From positions 10,974,001 through 11,038,000 of the forward strand of contig CAJFCV020000002.1 of NCBI GenBank assembly GCA_904066235.2: 64,000 bases of DNA. Direction: 5' to 3'. The notes beneath the pieces were generated by a model, which was given only the letters and a program-made list of their open reading frames with translations, was not told the DNA's origin and searched no databases. Made by a program: the position numbers and the translations under genes. This DNA comes from Bursaphelenchus xylophilus (Eukaryota; Nematoda; Chromadorea; Rhabditida; Aphelenchoididae). Shown here one piece after another: positions 22,091 through 35,170 of this stretch; the first letter of the stretch is position 1; every line of letters begins with the position of its first letter.

Positions 22091-22770
22091 GTTGATACGG
22101 AGATCACTTGAATCTGTTGGGTAGAGTGGAAAAATTGAGATAATGTAAATAATTACTGAGGTGTTATGTATGACATTTTACTGTAAAAGGGGTCCAATTA
22201 GGATAAAATTTTAGTATGGCTAGAAAACAGTCCAACTAGGGCAAAATAAAAGTTCTGAAAACTTTAGCTCATGTTTTGCAGTTGCAGCCGAGATATTCGA
22301 CGTTTTTGCAGGCAAGAGAGCGTGCAAAATGAGGAGGGACAGATAAAGCAGAAACGTTTTTTTCAACCATAAAATCCAGCCAAAAAAAATTTTTTCCTCT
22401 CTGACCAGCATTTTCATTATTCAACTTTTTTAGAGACTATGAAAATGAGGAGAGTCGGTCTGAGAGGAAAACAATTTTTTGGCGGGATTTTAAGGCCGAA
22501 AAAACGTTTCTTATTTATCTCTCCCTCCTCATTTTGCACGCTCTCTTGCCTGCGATGACCGTTGAATATACCGGCAGTAACTGCAAAGCGTAAGCTAAAA
22601 TTTTCAGAAGTTTTATGGTGCCCTAGTTAGACAGTTCTTTGGCCATGTAAAAATTTTGGCCTTATTAAACCCTTTAATAAATAGTAGAATGTTATACATA
22701 ACACTTTACTAGTTATTTACATTAATCTCAACTTTTCCGCTCTACCCAACGGATTCAAGTGATCCCCGTA
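22091..22770. repeat. Fold-back element with ~300-base arms
   Basis: The outer arm pair is GATCACTTGAATCTGTTGGG (left) and CCCAACGGATTCAAGTGATC (right). Inner pairs include GCAAGAGAGCGTGCAAAATG with CATTTTGCACGCTCTCTTGC. The centre is near 22430. The inner part is related to the 'GAGAGCGGTCAGAGAG' dispersed family at 4.9 kb. No coding frame. Confidence 0.8.
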
Positions 22771-22798
22771 TTCTGAAATTTTCACGCAAAAAGAATTT

Positions 22799-22943
22799 TA
22801 TCAGTTTGTCGGGAAAATAATGTGGATTCATCGCAGCAAAATTTCGACACAATCCCGCACCAAATCTCCGGCAGCGGCTACAACACTATGAAGGACAAAT
22901 TCGAGATACGACAAATCCACATCATTTTCCCGACAGACTGATA
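22799..22943. repeat. MITE-A copy with near-perfect ends
   Basis: The left end is TATCAGTTTGTCGGGAAAAT and the right end is TTTTCCCGACAGACTGATA. The centre lacks the GATGCGACAGAG block of other copies and instead has an AAATTTCGACACAATC block. The stretch 22944-23790 holds no gene that I can support. Confidence 0.75.
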
Positions 22944-23799
22944 CGCTACAACTATTGTACAAAATCCCACATATAAATTATTTCCTTATCCCTATCTCTC
23001 TCCCAAAAGCCCCTCTTCGAAAGCAAAAATCGTCGTTGAAAAGCCCGCATCCCATCATTATTTATATACCAGCTGAGCGAAGTCAAATGAAGAATGACGG
23101 GGGGAACTTTTATTGGGAAAGTTCATACATGATGAAGGGCAAAAGGATGATCTGAAAGTGCTTTATAAGGTCAACAATGGACAGTTGCTACTATAATAGG
23201 GGTCAATGGGACTGTAGAGTGCTGCTGAAACATGAATATATTAAAGATTATAAGTACGGTTAATCCGTGTTGGAAGGGAAAATGTCCGTTTAAAATACTT
23301 TTTTTGGAAAGACCTCGTACAACGGCACTGTGATATCAAGGTCTAAAGTAAGAGATAAATTGTAAGAGATATTAAATTGTAAGAGATAAAAATTCAAATC
23401 TCTAACAGCCCAATCCCCCTTTTTTTAAAAGCCTATTTTGCTATGGGAACGTCTTGAACGCTTGTTCTTTTTTGTTCCGCTCTTCCGTTCCATGTGACTT
23501 CAAAAGGTGTGTAATGTGAATTCGAAATGAGGGCTCAAAACAGATCATCAACACAAAAACATTTGATACCATTAAATTTTTAGCCCATGCTTTGCAAGGA
23601 AATGTGGTCATATATAAAACCGAATACTGTTTATTTCATCCTCAACATAGTAAAACAACTTTGTTAACAAATGCGAGATCCTTGTGGAAATACTATATGG
23701 TAGAATACTTGGACATTAAGGAAAAGAAATTTGACATCCTGACTTTTCCTGCTCGGTACAAGCGTTAAAAATCAGTCCGGTGACTTTCCGGAAGACCTA

Positions 23800-24182
23800 T
23801 TAGCATTTTCATAAAGTGCATGGACATTTGTCGCGGTCCGCATCGTGCACAAAAACCCTCGATTTTTTGCACCATTTTGCACCTTTTTTTTGTTTTGCAC
23901 TGTGCATTTGAAGTGTCGCTGCGGTGCACAGTGCAAACGGCTTTTTTTAAGGTTTGCACGGTGCGTTAGGGACAGCTAAAAGAATTCAAAATGTACAGGG
24001 TGGGGCATCTTTGTGGCCCGATTTGAATTGGCTATAACTTCTTTCGTTTTTGGCCAAATCTTAAAATTCTTTTTTTCCCTGAATCCTCAGACAACCCCAT
24101 TTTGTTTGGTACCAAATATGTTATACATAGTAAGTGTGCGAAAGCGACAAAATATCCATGCACTTTATGAAAATGGAAATAG
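23800..24182. repeat. Dyad-type element with inverted ends, interrupted by another repeat
   Basis: The left end is TTAGCATTTTCATAAAGTGC and the right end is GCACTTTATGAAAATG. Inside are several dyads, for example GCACTGTGC and GCACAGTGC at 23896-23935. A different repeat starting CAGGGTGGGGCATC lies at 23995-24130. Its inverted copy at 63790-63925 suggests a later insertion. Confidence 0.6.
23995..24130. repeat. CAGGGTGGGGCATC repeat, inverted copy at 63790-63925
   Basis: The stretch from CAGGGTGGGGCATCTTTGTG to ATGTTATACATAGTAAGTGT is repeated in reverse complement at 63790-63925 with high identity. Both copies encode the same short chance frame with GQILKFFFSLNPQTTPFC. The CAGGGTGGG end resembles a transposon terminus. 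Confidence 0.7.
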
Positions 24183-24766
24183 TACTCCACATAACTCAAT
24201 GTGAAATTTTTGGGATTTTTTGCTATTATATTATTTTTTGAAAAAAAAATGAATTTCTTTTCTTCGAAATACAAAAAAGAAGATTTTTCGTATTTTAGGA
24301 ATACCAAATTTTCAAAAAAAAAATCCTTGAAATACATAAAAAAATGTTTTGCTGTTAATTTCTTATCGTATACCATGCTTTTTCCCTCTTCATAAGCCCC
24401 ATTGGCCTTGCTTTGAAGTCGTCTTGTAACGGTCATTCAACTTCTTTTTCCAAATTTTCCCATGAATCCATTCTTTTGACTCATCAACTACTTTTTTTAC
24501 AACTCCCAAAAGGTCGTTTCGCACTCTGTTAGTCGCTTTTTGTTTCTGCTGAGAATCTCGAGGGGACTTTTGAAAGAAAATCATATTCAATATGGGTATG
24601 GTAGTTGGAATTGGGCAGGGAAAAAGACTCGATTTTTTTTGAATTTTGGAGAGCCTGGGAAATTGTGAAGTGGCGCTGATAGCGAGGTACTGTCAGTCAT
24701 TTTTTACGCAGCAAATGCGGAAGCCGTATTTTACAAATTTTTTTTTGAGAAATGTTGGGAAAGTAA

Positions 24767-25284
24767 TATCAGACTGTCGGGAAAATAATGAGCACAATGT
24801 CGCTGCTCCGATCGCGTTGCTGAAGTGAAAAGCAATTCGATTTTGCCGCGACACAATTGTTTTTCTTGGCGACGATGCGATTTTTGATGCGACAGACGGC
24901 ATTCTGTACTTTTGGGACACAACCGGTCTCCGCGACTTTTTCAATTTTTTTAGAACTGCGCTTCCTTTTTATCTCCATATCTCGCTAGCCGTTTGCGCAA
25001 GAAGGCTGAAGGTTGCAGAAGATTTAAAAATGAGATTTTTTCAATTGTCATCGGGAAGTTTGTTCCGCGGGGTTCCTTACAATATTTACATTTTCTGAAA
25101 GCCAGCTTTTTACTCTTCTTCCATACCAAATTTCAGCCTTCTAGCGCAAACGGCTAGCGAGATATGGAGATAAAAAGCAAGCGCACTTCGAAAAAAATTG
25201 AGAAAGTCGCGGAGACCGGTTGTGTCCCAAAAGTACAGAATGCCGTGCGACAGAGTGCCCATTATTTTCACGACAGACTGATAG
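24767..25284. repeat. MITE-A copy split by a nested insertion
   Basis: The left half starts TATCAGACTGTCGGGAAAAT at 24767 and the right half ends CGACAGACTGATA near 25284. The halves are separated by a 349-base fold-back element at 24897-25245. Removing that element and one 9-base duplication restores the GATGCGACAGAGTGC block seen intact at about 32480. Confidence 0.85.
24897..25245. mobile_element. Nested fold-back element with 9-bp target duplication
   Basis: The ends are CGGCATTCTGTACTTTTGGG and CCCAAAAGTACAGAATGCCG, a perfect inverted pair. The arms extend about 100 bases and include GAGATATGGAGATAAAAAG and its complement. It is flanked on both sides by TGCGACAGA (24888-24896 and 25246-25254), a direct duplication of host MITE sequence. 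A 9-base duplication is typical of Mutator-like and a few other DNA transposons. There is no transposase, so it is non-autonomous. Confidence 0.88.
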
Positions 25285-25440
25285 CCGTCCAGAAAGTCGC
25301 TGGATTGATTTTTGGCGTTTGCATGGTGAAAAAAGTCAAGAATAGAACAAAAAAGCCATTTGCACGGTGCAAAGAGAACTTTTTTTTATCACATTGCATG
25401 TCGACGAAATCATTCCAGCAACGTTACGAACGGACTACCA
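25282..25440. repeat. Solo ~160-bp dyad monomer, related to 31879-32043
   Basis: It begins CCAGAAAGTCGCTGGATTGA and ends near GTTACGAACGGACTACCA. The related block at 31879-32043 begins CCGGAAAGTCACCGGACCGA and ends TTTACGAACGGACTAGAA. Both are about 160 bases and hold several GCACNGTGC-type dyads. Confidence 0.6.
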
Positions 25441-26263
25441 GTCAAGTTGTGAGTCTTGAATCTCCATAAAACAGGGCATAAATCTCGATTAGAGTTTTGT
25501 GAGGCTTCTGTTTTTATGCACGGTGCGGACTGCGACAAATGTCCATGCACTTTATGAAAATACTAATATAAGTGCCGGAGGGCGTGAACTCAAAAATCTG
25601 CATATCTCTCGCAAAATTCTTTTCCAAATTTGCCCCTAAATTTCATTAATCTACGGCCTTCTTTTTTCTCCTTTATGATCATTTTTCCAGCACAAATCCT
25701 ACTGTAAATATATACCTTGCTTGTTGTTTTCTTTCTCAAATTCCCATGAAACAAAATAAAGAAGACAGTTTGATGACTCCATTTTCTGACCGTTCACTCA
25801 TTTGGGAGAAGAAATAAAAAAAATACGGGGATCCCGCTGAGTGAGGAGGTTGGCGCATTGCAACTTGTCTTATTCAAATTAAAAAAATCTTTTTTGGGAA
25901 CATTTTTTTTGAGATTTTTTGGAGGTTGGAAATTTTATTTTTGCCTGGATTTTTTAGAAAATTTCGATTTTTTTTATTTAAAAAATATTTTTAAGTTTTT
26001 TCTCAAGATAAAAAACGATTTTTTATTTACCCAAAAAAAGTGGATTGGCCCGTGCCAATCAACAATTTTATAATCCCTTATATAAACATGTTCCTGATGC
26101 GCATTCAAATTTATTGGCGTGTGAATCGGTTGATAAGAGCGTGGGATTATTTTCTGACAAGCTTTTAGCCGGTCATTCTGATTTTTTTTTTATTTTTGCA
26201 CACAACGTCTGAACTTGCAATGCTCTCCGGAAAAAAAGTCAAGCTGATTAGTCGGTTCTTACG
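25441..26263. other. No gene seen; T-rich
   Basis: A dyad-element end (GTCCATGCACTTTATGAAAA) lies near 25541-25565. The rest is AT-rich with long T runs. The open frame 25858-26073 is Phe/Lys-rich, as expected from AAA/TTT runs. Confidence 0.55.
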
Positions 26264-26914
26264 GACAGAGAGTTCGTTGTTTGAATATGTATTTTTAAGC
26301 GACATTATTTTTTGCCTACTAAATAACAAGATTTTTAGGTGCAAACTCAGGTCGCTACAACCTTTTGAAAAAGGGGTCTTTTACCCTGAAAACCAGGGTT
26401 TTTCGTTTGAAAATGATCGAGAAATTTCAGAGTTTTTCTTTTGAAAATCACCAAGAAATGTCGGATTTTTTGAGAGGTTTCGATAGAGTTGACGTTGAAA
26501 AAAGGAAGGATGTTGCCAACACGTTGAAAATTAAGCAAAAATTCGGCAAGCCTCAACTTGGGGCAGATTTCGATTTTATTTTCAGTGTTTCATTCGGGGA
26601 TTTGGGGGACCTGGAATCGCCTAGCCAAGGCACCAGCATAGATGTGGTCTTACGACATTTCTTGGTGATTTTCAACCGAAAAACTCTGAAATTTCTCGAT
26701 CATTTTCAACCGAAAAACCCTGGTTTTCGGGGTAAAAGACCCCTTTTTCAAGAGGTTATAGCGACCTGAGTTTACACCTAAAAATCTTGTTATTTAATAG
26801 GCAAAAAATAATGTCGCTTAAAAATACATATTCAAGCAACGAACTCTCTGCGCCGCCTCCGCCGAAAGTTATAGCCTCCTACTTTCCTTCACTTTTCTTG
26901 AAAGACCCTGTAGA
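26264..26914. repeat. Fold-back B element, left end truncated
   Basis: Arms of about 230 bases pair around an insert-like centre. An example is GATCGAGAAATTTCAGAGTT (left) with AACTCTGAAATTTCTCGATC (right). The right end runs to AAGACCCTGTA (about 26914). A second copy at 60192-60736 shows complete ends. Confidence 0.8.
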
Positions 26915-27900
26915 ACAGAATGCCAAAAATGGCGGGAAATCAAATTTTTTCGTATAGAAATGACTCCAGCGACTTGTGAACCGGCTATTGTATTTAGAAT
27001 TATTTCTCTGACAATTCTAGATGAACTCTCGCAAATGCCTCAAACCACTTCCAATTGTGCCTCAAAGTCATCAAAATTCAAAGCCATTTCTTATTCAAAT
27101 TTTCGCTAAACTTTTTTGGGCAATTTCCCAGCTCATAAATCGTTTTACCGCGAAAAAGATGGATGGGGCAACTTGAACAAAGCCGCGACAAGGTGTTTTT
27201 GCGGGCGAATTTATTTTATTCGAACCCCAAATATTTCTTTTTTCATCTCCCGCCCGTTGCGACGCCATATGAACCCATATTGTTCTAGGTGATTTATCTG
27301 GGAAAACTTTGAAAAACACTCGATAAAAGCACAGTAATCGAACGGCAAATGGTGTCTAAATTGATGTTTATTGTGTGTTAGATCCTGATCTTTCTATAAC
27401 AAATAATTTTACATGGAAAACTCTCTATAACGGACAAATCTATCGATTTTTACCGAAATTTTTGGTTAAAATGAATTTTTAACCTTGTTTTTTTTAAAAT
27501 TCTTTGCCCGGATTTGGATGTAAAAATACAGTAAACCACTTATTTATCATTTAGGCAATATATTTACCTTCCTTTTTTACCACAACTTCCTCAAGATTTG
27601 CGATAATTATCCGAGATTTAATCCAATTAATCTCGAGAATTTTTTCCCCTCCCTCCTCTCTCTATTTCGCGTTATATTTCTGCTCAATCGAACCTAGACC
27701 ATCTCTGTTTCCCGTATTTTTCTTTTCCGGAGATAATTAGCAAGTGTTGCGCAATAATTAGTCAAAGTTGGAGAAGTCGAGAGCACTCCGAAATTGGGGT
27801 CGGGGAAAAAGTTTGGGGCGAAAAACAACCGCGATTTGAAGGCATGGGGTACTGTAGAGGTCGATGAGAATTTGGGGACCGATCTTTTCAATTTTTTTCA
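26915..27900. other. No gene seen
   Basis: AT-rich sequence without a convincing exon on either strand. No arrays or inverted repeats noticed. Confidence 0.45.
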
Positions 27901-28625
27901 ATTTGCAGCACAGTGCAAAGAGACTTGGGGAATTTTCTGACTTGCACCGTGCAAATTGATTTTTATCGCAAATTGCACAGTGCAGAAGGTAAAGAAAAAT
28001 TTAAGATGGTTATGACGGGTACTGTAGAGCCTGAAGCGTCACCGCAGATAACATTTTTATGCTTCCGCCCTGTGCAATGACGTTTTGAGATTTTCGATTT
28101 TTGCACCGTGCAATTGATTTCTTTGTCATTTCAATTGCGCAGAAAGTTAAAAAGGAGTTTAAAGTGGTTGCGATGGATAGTGTAGAGCCTCAAATGTTAC
28201 CAGAGGGATCATTTTTTATGAGTCTGCGCTGTGCAATAACGTTTTGAGATTTTTAATTTTCGCACCGTGCAAATTGATTTTTCTGCCGTTTACACTGTGC
28301 CGTCAACAAGGAATTGAAAATATTTAGTTGTGATGGATACTATTGAGCCCTAAATGCTTCCAGAAATAACATTTTTTATGCTTCCGCCCTGTGCACTGAC
28401 ATTTTGAGATTTTCCATTTTCGCACCGTGCAAATGATCTTTGATTGCCAATCGCAGTGCAGAAAGTCAAGAATTATTTTAGAAGTCTTTTAATAGGTACT
28501 GTAGAGCCCCAAATGTTGTCAGTGAGAACATTTTTTATAATTCCGCTCTGTACAATGACGTTTCGGGATTTTTAAATTTTTGCGCAGTGCAATTGATTTT
28601 TTTTTCATTTGCACTGTGCAGTAGG
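27900..28625. repeat. Dyad satellite array 1, monomer 159-160 bp
   Basis: Five units are anchored by GCACCGTGC-type dyads at 27944, 28103, 28262, 28422 and 28582 (the last is GCGCAGTGC). Each unit also carries a weaker dyad about 36 bases upstream and another about 31 bases downstream. Shared spacer blocks are TACTGTAGAGCC, AACATTTTTTATG and GACGTTTTGAGATTTT. Single isolated dyads continue to about 31.9 kb. Confidence 0.9.
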
Positions 28626-31600
28626 AAGTAGTAAATAAAAGACACTATTTTCTTTCTTACATCATACGTTCACTTCCATTTTGCTTCCCAATCTCTCAAA
28701 AATTGCGATTTATTTGTTCCGCACAGTGCAGCCAAATTTTTTCTCTTCGCACTGTGCAGATCAATTTTTGAAATTTATTTTTCATCAAACAGCCCTCCAA
28801 TCACCACTACAGTACTTTCCAAGTCCATCATAATGAAATTTGAATCACTCTGACACATCTTTTCCTCTTCGAATCTTATTTTGATGACTTGAATCATCGA
28901 AAAACATAAAATACGATCATGGGAAAGTTCAAAAGGGAAGTTTTTATCCACTTCGCGGCGATTGCAAAAAACTTTTTTGACAAATTTCCGATTTTTTCGA
29001 ACGAAATCACTTGCCTTTTCCAGGTGCCGCAACAAATTTTCGGTTTCTTGACACTAAAAAAACATTAAAAAAGTAGTCGGCGAATATGGGAATTGGGTTG
29101 GGTGTCGGCGCTCTTGAAGCTTTTTGGGGCAATGTACCGTAAGGGGAAGTCATTTTGGATATTTCGACGGGGTTATGGAGCAGTTTTTTTCACTGCACTG
29201 TGCGGAATTTTGATCGAGCAGAAAAGTGATATAACTCTTTGAAAATTTATTTTAACTGTTCAAAAATGCATCTAGATATACTACATAGAATCCTGATCAA
29301 TTTTGTTGTTGACATAAAAATGATCGGGTTACAGTAATGCACTGTAATTTGACATTCAAAATTTTAATGGAATTTGCACTGTGCGTTTTGTTTTTGGCCA
29401 AGATACTAATTTTTCTGGAGTAGGACTGGGCCATATTTGGATTTTAAATGGTGATATGGTGGTTGTAGTCTATGGTGGGTTACTGTAGCATATCTTTTTC
29501 CGTGTTTTTCTGACCAAAAGTTAAGGTCTTTGAGATTGCACTGTGCAATGGCTAAAAGGGCTGAAAATTGTTTCAAAAGCGACCGGTATAAAAGAAATTC
29601 AAGATAGATGTGACCAATTAGTCGAAATACTAACTACTTGTGATACTATTACTTCGCTGATTTTCAATTTCAACACAGAATGTAAGCAAAATTTTTTTGC
29701 ACAGTGCGATGGATTTTTCTGCCAAAAATGCGCAGTAGAGGCCAAAAATTTTGAGAAACCGTAGCTACGGTGATTTCCAGAAACTTTTTTATCAGTTTAA
29801 AGTCATTTGGATTACTGTAACATCCATTTTTCTCAAGAATTTTCTCAAAAATCGACTTTTCCCTCCGCACTGTGCATAAAATTTAAAATTTTTCTCTTGC
29901 ACAGTGCAGTATTATAAAAATATTTTCATCCCTATCTTCCCTCAAATTACCCGCTAATTAAGTCATTTCGGTTATTGGCATGAGAAATGGCCCTCTAATT
30001 AGGTGGCCGCAATCTGTCAGCCAAGTTCAGGAAGGCACAAGATTGCGCAAAAGCCACATTATTTTGATTAGTATCGCATTTGGAGAACTTTTCGGAAGAC
30101 GGACCATACGACATAAGGGCAAGAGAGATTTTAGGAAGGGAAATTTTTTTGATTTTTGAGGAGGAAAAGTGTTTGGGGAAAATGAGATTTTTTGAAAATT
30201 ATTTTTTGATTTCTCGAAATGTAAGAGACAGATTTTGATGAAACTTGGGGTGGTTTTATATTAGAGTTTTTTATGGCATATTAGAGATTTTTAGGTCGAG
30301 ATAAAGTTTTTGTCGGGATTTAGAGGTAAAAATATTAAAAAAAAATTTTTTTTTTCTTTTTTTTTATTTTCCTGAATTTGACATGAAAAAAATTATTTTT
30401 TATAGAAATATTTTTTATTTTTTACTCCGCCTTTCGATCAATTTCGTAAAAATTTTACCTCGAAAAAGCAAAAAAAAAAATTAATTTTTGTCATTTTTTT
30501 ACGTAAACATCTAAAATAATGCCTGGTTTTAGCAAGACTCAAGGTAAAAATTTTCAAAAAATTTCAAAAATCAAAATTTTTTATCGAAAAATTTTTTTGC
30601 ACAGTGCGCAAAGGAAAAATTTTTTTTGCACAGTGCAGACCGAAAATTTTTTTTTTTTTTTTATCGTCTCAAAAATCTCAATTTACATCCCTCTAAACTC
30701 TATTTTTTCAAGGTGTAAAGTTTTTAAAAATCCCAAAAATCAAAAAAAAATTTTATCAAAAAAAAATTTTTGCACCGTGCAAAAACCAAAAAATTTTTGC
30801 ACCGTGCAAAAATCCAAAACTTTTTTTTCACCCTAAAAATCTCAATTGATCCCCCAAACTTTCCAAATCCCAAAAATCGCCCCTAAATTTCGTCTTGTTC
30901 ATTCATAAGACCCCATTTTCTTTGCCTAACCCGGATTTTTCGATCAAAAAAATCAAAAGAATAAAAAAGGTCGACTTTTTCTTGCACTGTGCGGCCATTG
31001 TAGCGTTTACGGAGACGCGGCGTTTTTGGGGCCAAAAATTTTCGTTTCGATTTTTTTCGCCTTTGTTCGATCCATTTCGAATATTTTTTGGGGACGGGCA
31101 TTCGGGGGGATTTCCGTGGAATTCTCTCAAGTTACTCGCCGAAAAGGAACTTGCTTTCATTTGTATCAGACTATTTTTTATTGCCACTTGTTTAGTAGTA
31201 TTTTTTGGTCTTTGGCCGTAATCGATGACTTTTTCAAAAAATTTCGAAATTATTTTGTTTTCGCACAGTGCAAAAAAAAATTTTTTTTAATTTTGCACAG
31301 TGCAATCTAAATTTTTTTTTTTGTTGAATTTTGGGAAAGTTTTGGGGGTGAAACTGAGGTATTTACGACAAAGTCAGACAAAAAATATTTTTAGTTTAAT
31401 TTCTAAGCCCTGTAGCGAGCTGAAAATATTGCTCATGTGTTAAAAAAATTTAAATTTTCAATTGCCCCAAGTTTCTTTAAAATCCGAATAACTTTGTCTT
31501 GTAGAACCACTGGAATGTGTTGAATAAAAAAATGAAAAAAAAAATTCTTTGCGATGTCCAAATTAAAAAAAAACAAAAAAAAAAAAAATTTGCACTGTGC

Positions 31601-31839
31601 AAACTAACAGCGGAATTAACTAAACACGCACTGTGCGAAAAGAAAAATTTTCTTTGCACAGTGCAATTTCTTGCTTTTTGCACCGTGCAGTAGGTGCGGC
31701 ATACGATAAGAAGTTAATAGTAAAACGTTTTTTACATATTTTAAGGATTTTTTTGAAAGTTTTACTATTTATAAAATACGGAAAATATTTTTTTAATTTC
31801 GGAAAAATTTTTTTTTTTCGAAAAATTGCAAAAATAAAA

Positions 31840-31875
<36 letters not shown>

Positions 31876-32398
31876 GGAGTTCCAGGCCTTCCGGAAAGTC
31901 ACCGGACCGATTTTTGATGTTTGCACTGTGCAAGAAAAGTCAGGCTGCAACCGAAAAAAGCCTATCGCACGGTGCAAACAAAACTTTTGTTTCCGCACAG
32001 TGCATGTCGCCGAAATCGCTCTAGCCACTTTACGAACGGACTAGAAATAGTAAATTGCTCGTGATTTCATAACCTCCAAAAAAAAAATCCGTTGGATTAC
32101 GTAACCAAAATTTATATTTTTTGGTTAATTTTTACAGCATTCAAAAATTGAAGAAGAAGAGAGCCGATCCCCACGAATCATCGATTTTTTTGTCCCGAAA
32201 ATCAACGGACCCTAAAGTTTAATCGGCGACGTGTTCATGTTTTGTCTGAGACTTGGACTCTAACTGTAATTTTGGCCCGGAAAAAGTTGGAAAAATGGAT
32301 CGCAAAGGCCATTTTTGCGAGATTTTTTTTCATAATATATTATTTAATATGGAAGCCGTATTTTACAAATTTTTATTTTGAGAAATGTAATGATAATA

Positions 32399-32519
32399 TA
32401 TCAATTTGTCGGGAAAATAATGACCAATTTGATTTGCCGCGACACATTTCACTTTTTTTTTTTTTGCGATGCGATTTTCGATGCGACAGAGTGCTCATTA
32501 TTTTCCCGACAGACTGATA
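32399..32519. repeat. MITE-A copy with intact right half
   Basis: It runs from TATCAATTTGTCGGGAAAAT to CCCGACAGACTGATA. The internal GATGCGACAGAGTGCTCATT here is the uninterrupted version of the site hit by the nested element at 24897. Confidence 0.8.
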
Positions 32520-33346
32520 AAAAGCATAGTAATGTCATTTTGAGATAGTAAATTTTAATCAGGAAGACATAAGCATTAAATCGTCATGATTTTTTTGACA
32601 TTTATTTTTCGTATTTTACAAAAATTTCGGGCAAAATATTTCGAAAATTTTGACGAATTTTGATATGATAGAATTTTCAAAGACACGGACGTGATTTCCA
32701 GGAACCACCGGGATTTTTTGGGCAAAGAATGGCAAAAATTTGAATTTCCCTTTTGGTCCAAGTTCTATCAAAATTGAAAACAGCAAATTATGTGTAAAAA
32801 ATCTCGCGTTTGTTCCAAAAAACATAAATTTGGGCCTACTAGGCGTCCATAAAGTGCGTATTTATGAAATGCCTTGTAATTTCACCTAAATTTTTTTTGA
32901 AATCCCGGTCGATTTTCGAAAACATTTTCCCAAAAAAATCATTTTCCTCAAAAAACCCCGCATATCCCCCAAATTGCCCTCAGGCCACAAAAAATTCTCA
33001 AAAAAAATTCAATTTTCCCCCCTTTTCAATATTGACCCCTTCCAAAAAGCCCTCGAAAATCGACCGAAACCCATAAAATTAAGCGCAATGTCATAAGAAA
33101 AAACCGCTGCTGAGCGAAGGGCAAAGTTGCCGTTTCTCAGCCCCATAAAATTGCGCGCCCGCAAAAAACGGCTTCGCAAAATAAACGCCGCTCCTGGAGG
33201 AGGCCCCAACTTCTTTGCGGGAGCCAGCCAACCAAAATATTATTCTTTTTGAGGGGTGTTTTCGGGATTTTTTGAGTTCGGGAACTGGGTGTTACAGTAG
33301 TCTGGAAAATATTTTTTATTTCGAATTAAAAAATTTTATATTGCTC

Positions 33347-33840
33347 TATCAATCTGTCGGGAAAATAGTGTGGAATCGAAGCGGCTTTTTGTTTAAAAAA
33401 AATGCAAATCGCCAGCTTTTTAAGGCAGAAATTAGTCTAAATTTTTTGGATTTTGATGAAATGCGACGCTCGGATTTTGACGAAACTAGGCGCAAATTTA
33501 GAATATTTTTTCCAACATAAATCCAACACTTCATTTTACAGAAACGGCCGAGATTTTTTAATCCGAAAGTTTGAAAAATGTGACACTTTTTTTGCGAATT
33601 TACTCATAAAAAGTTGTATACCTATTCCTACCGTAGAGGGTAGTGTTCCCAAAACCAATTTTTTCCGGACGAAACTTGAAAAAATATGGCCAAAAGGTGT
33701 TTTTTCCCTCTGACCGCTCTCCACATTTTGCGCATTCTCTCGGCCGCGAAGATCGTTCAATATCTCTTGGCCTGGAAGAATTTCTCTTGTTGCGATTTTC
33801 GATCCGAAAGAGTCCTCATTATTTTCCCGACAGGCTGATA
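33347..33840. repeat. Composite MITE-A with an internal dispersed repeat
   Basis: The ends are TATCAATCTGTCGGGAAAAT and TTTTCCCGACAGGCTGATA, 494 bases apart, about three times the usual length. The interior contains the 'AAAATCTGAGCGTCGCA' and 'CTCTGACCGCTCTCCACATT' blocks of the 4.9-kb dispersed family in inverted orientation. Confidence 0.65.
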
Positions 33841-35170
33841 TTTCAACAATCAACAAGCGATCATATATTTTATGGTAATTTTCGCACCGTCCGAACAAAA
33901 AGAAGCACCTCATTATTATGGCCCACATAATCTTCCGCGTCCTTCTCCTTTTTCCACAAAATTCCGAAAAATTTTGACACCAATCGATTTTTTGGGCCAT
34001 TGAATTTCGGATATTTTTTTGGAAATCGCTCCTCAAAAGGGGGATTTGTCGATGGTTTCGGGCCGGGCCCAGCCCTCGTCAAGTTCGGCCCAGGCTTTGA
34101 AAATTTTCGAGATTTTCAAAGCCTGTCCCGGCCCTTGAAGATCTATGGTACGGCCTGGATGGGCCCCCTATAAAAGTTATATATGACTTTTTTTTGTAGG
34201 GTAATTTTGAATGGCAATTTTCCCGCCATTTTGGCAATGTTTTGGCATTGTGTTTTTTTGTATCTCAGTGGGCCATTTGGAAATTAAAAATTATAATAAG
34301 TAATATCTTTGTGATTTTTGTAGAAAGAAAATTATTTTTTTGTAGAAAGATTAAGATTACAGTTGAAACAGAATGCCAATTTTTAAATTTGAAAATCGCG
34401 AAATAAATTTTTTAAATTTGCCAATTTTTGGTCTAAAAATCTCAATGATTTGTGCAAAGTGTGCTAAAAATACTGTATATGCCTAAAAAAATTGTAATCT
34501 AGAGTTGTTCCAATTTTCATCAAAATCAAAAAAATTTCAAAATTTCGAATTTTTTTCAAAAATTTTACGGTTTTCTTATTTGCAATGAAATGCAGCAACT
34601 ATTTTTAACCGTATTTTACCCCTCTCGACCACCCACATAGCTATTTTTTTATTTTTTTCCTTTTACTTTTTGATAGTAACTTACCCCTAAATCAATGTAA
34701 TTTATCGCCCATTTTGGTCGCAAAAACACTCTTCAGAAGTCCTTTGGGAGAAGAGGAGTTAATTTATGAAAAAAACATCGCTCCCATCGCCCGAAAAAAG
34801 GTGAGTAAATGGCTCATAAATCTTGGAAAACTCTTTTAAAAGGATCGCACCGTGCATTACATTAATCGATTTTTTGGGGTTTCAGGGCCGAATACTGGCA
34901 AGTGAATGCTTTGGAATTGTAGTAGACTCTTTTAGCAAGCCAGTCTATTGATTTTGAGTCGGATTTTTGAAGGATGCAAAAGTTATGCAACAAAAATTAC
35001 AACCACCTGAGAACAACGCCAAGAGTTTCCGCGCGTTTTACAGCCCTTTCACAGGCTTGTAAATTAGTCTGTGATGTTTTTCATGACTCTATATGGCCTG
35101 GGAATTTTTTTTTCACACATTATTTTGCACTTTGAAATCAATTTTTTATTGCACTGTGCAATAAAGAAAA

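Larger units (their letters stand above)
28626..35170. other. No gene seen; scattered dyads, T runs and repeat copies
   Basis: Includes isolated GCACNGTGC dyads (for example 29204, 29372, 29537, 30600, 31264, 31593 and 31656), a long T run at 31840-31875, and a ~160-base dyad monomer at 31879-32043. MITE-A copies lie at 32399-32519 and 33347-33840. A GGCCCGG-rich stretch with the hairpin GGCTTTGAAAAT/ATTTTCAAAGCC lies near 34060-34160. A GC-richer patch at 33100-33230 has no exon signals that I trust. Confidence 0.5.

Noticed and set aside
30883..31187. Basic minus-strand frames with KKYSKWIEQRRKKSKRK
   Set aside because: Two overlapping frames compete, AT-run composition explains the Lys content, and no splice-bounded exon is visible.
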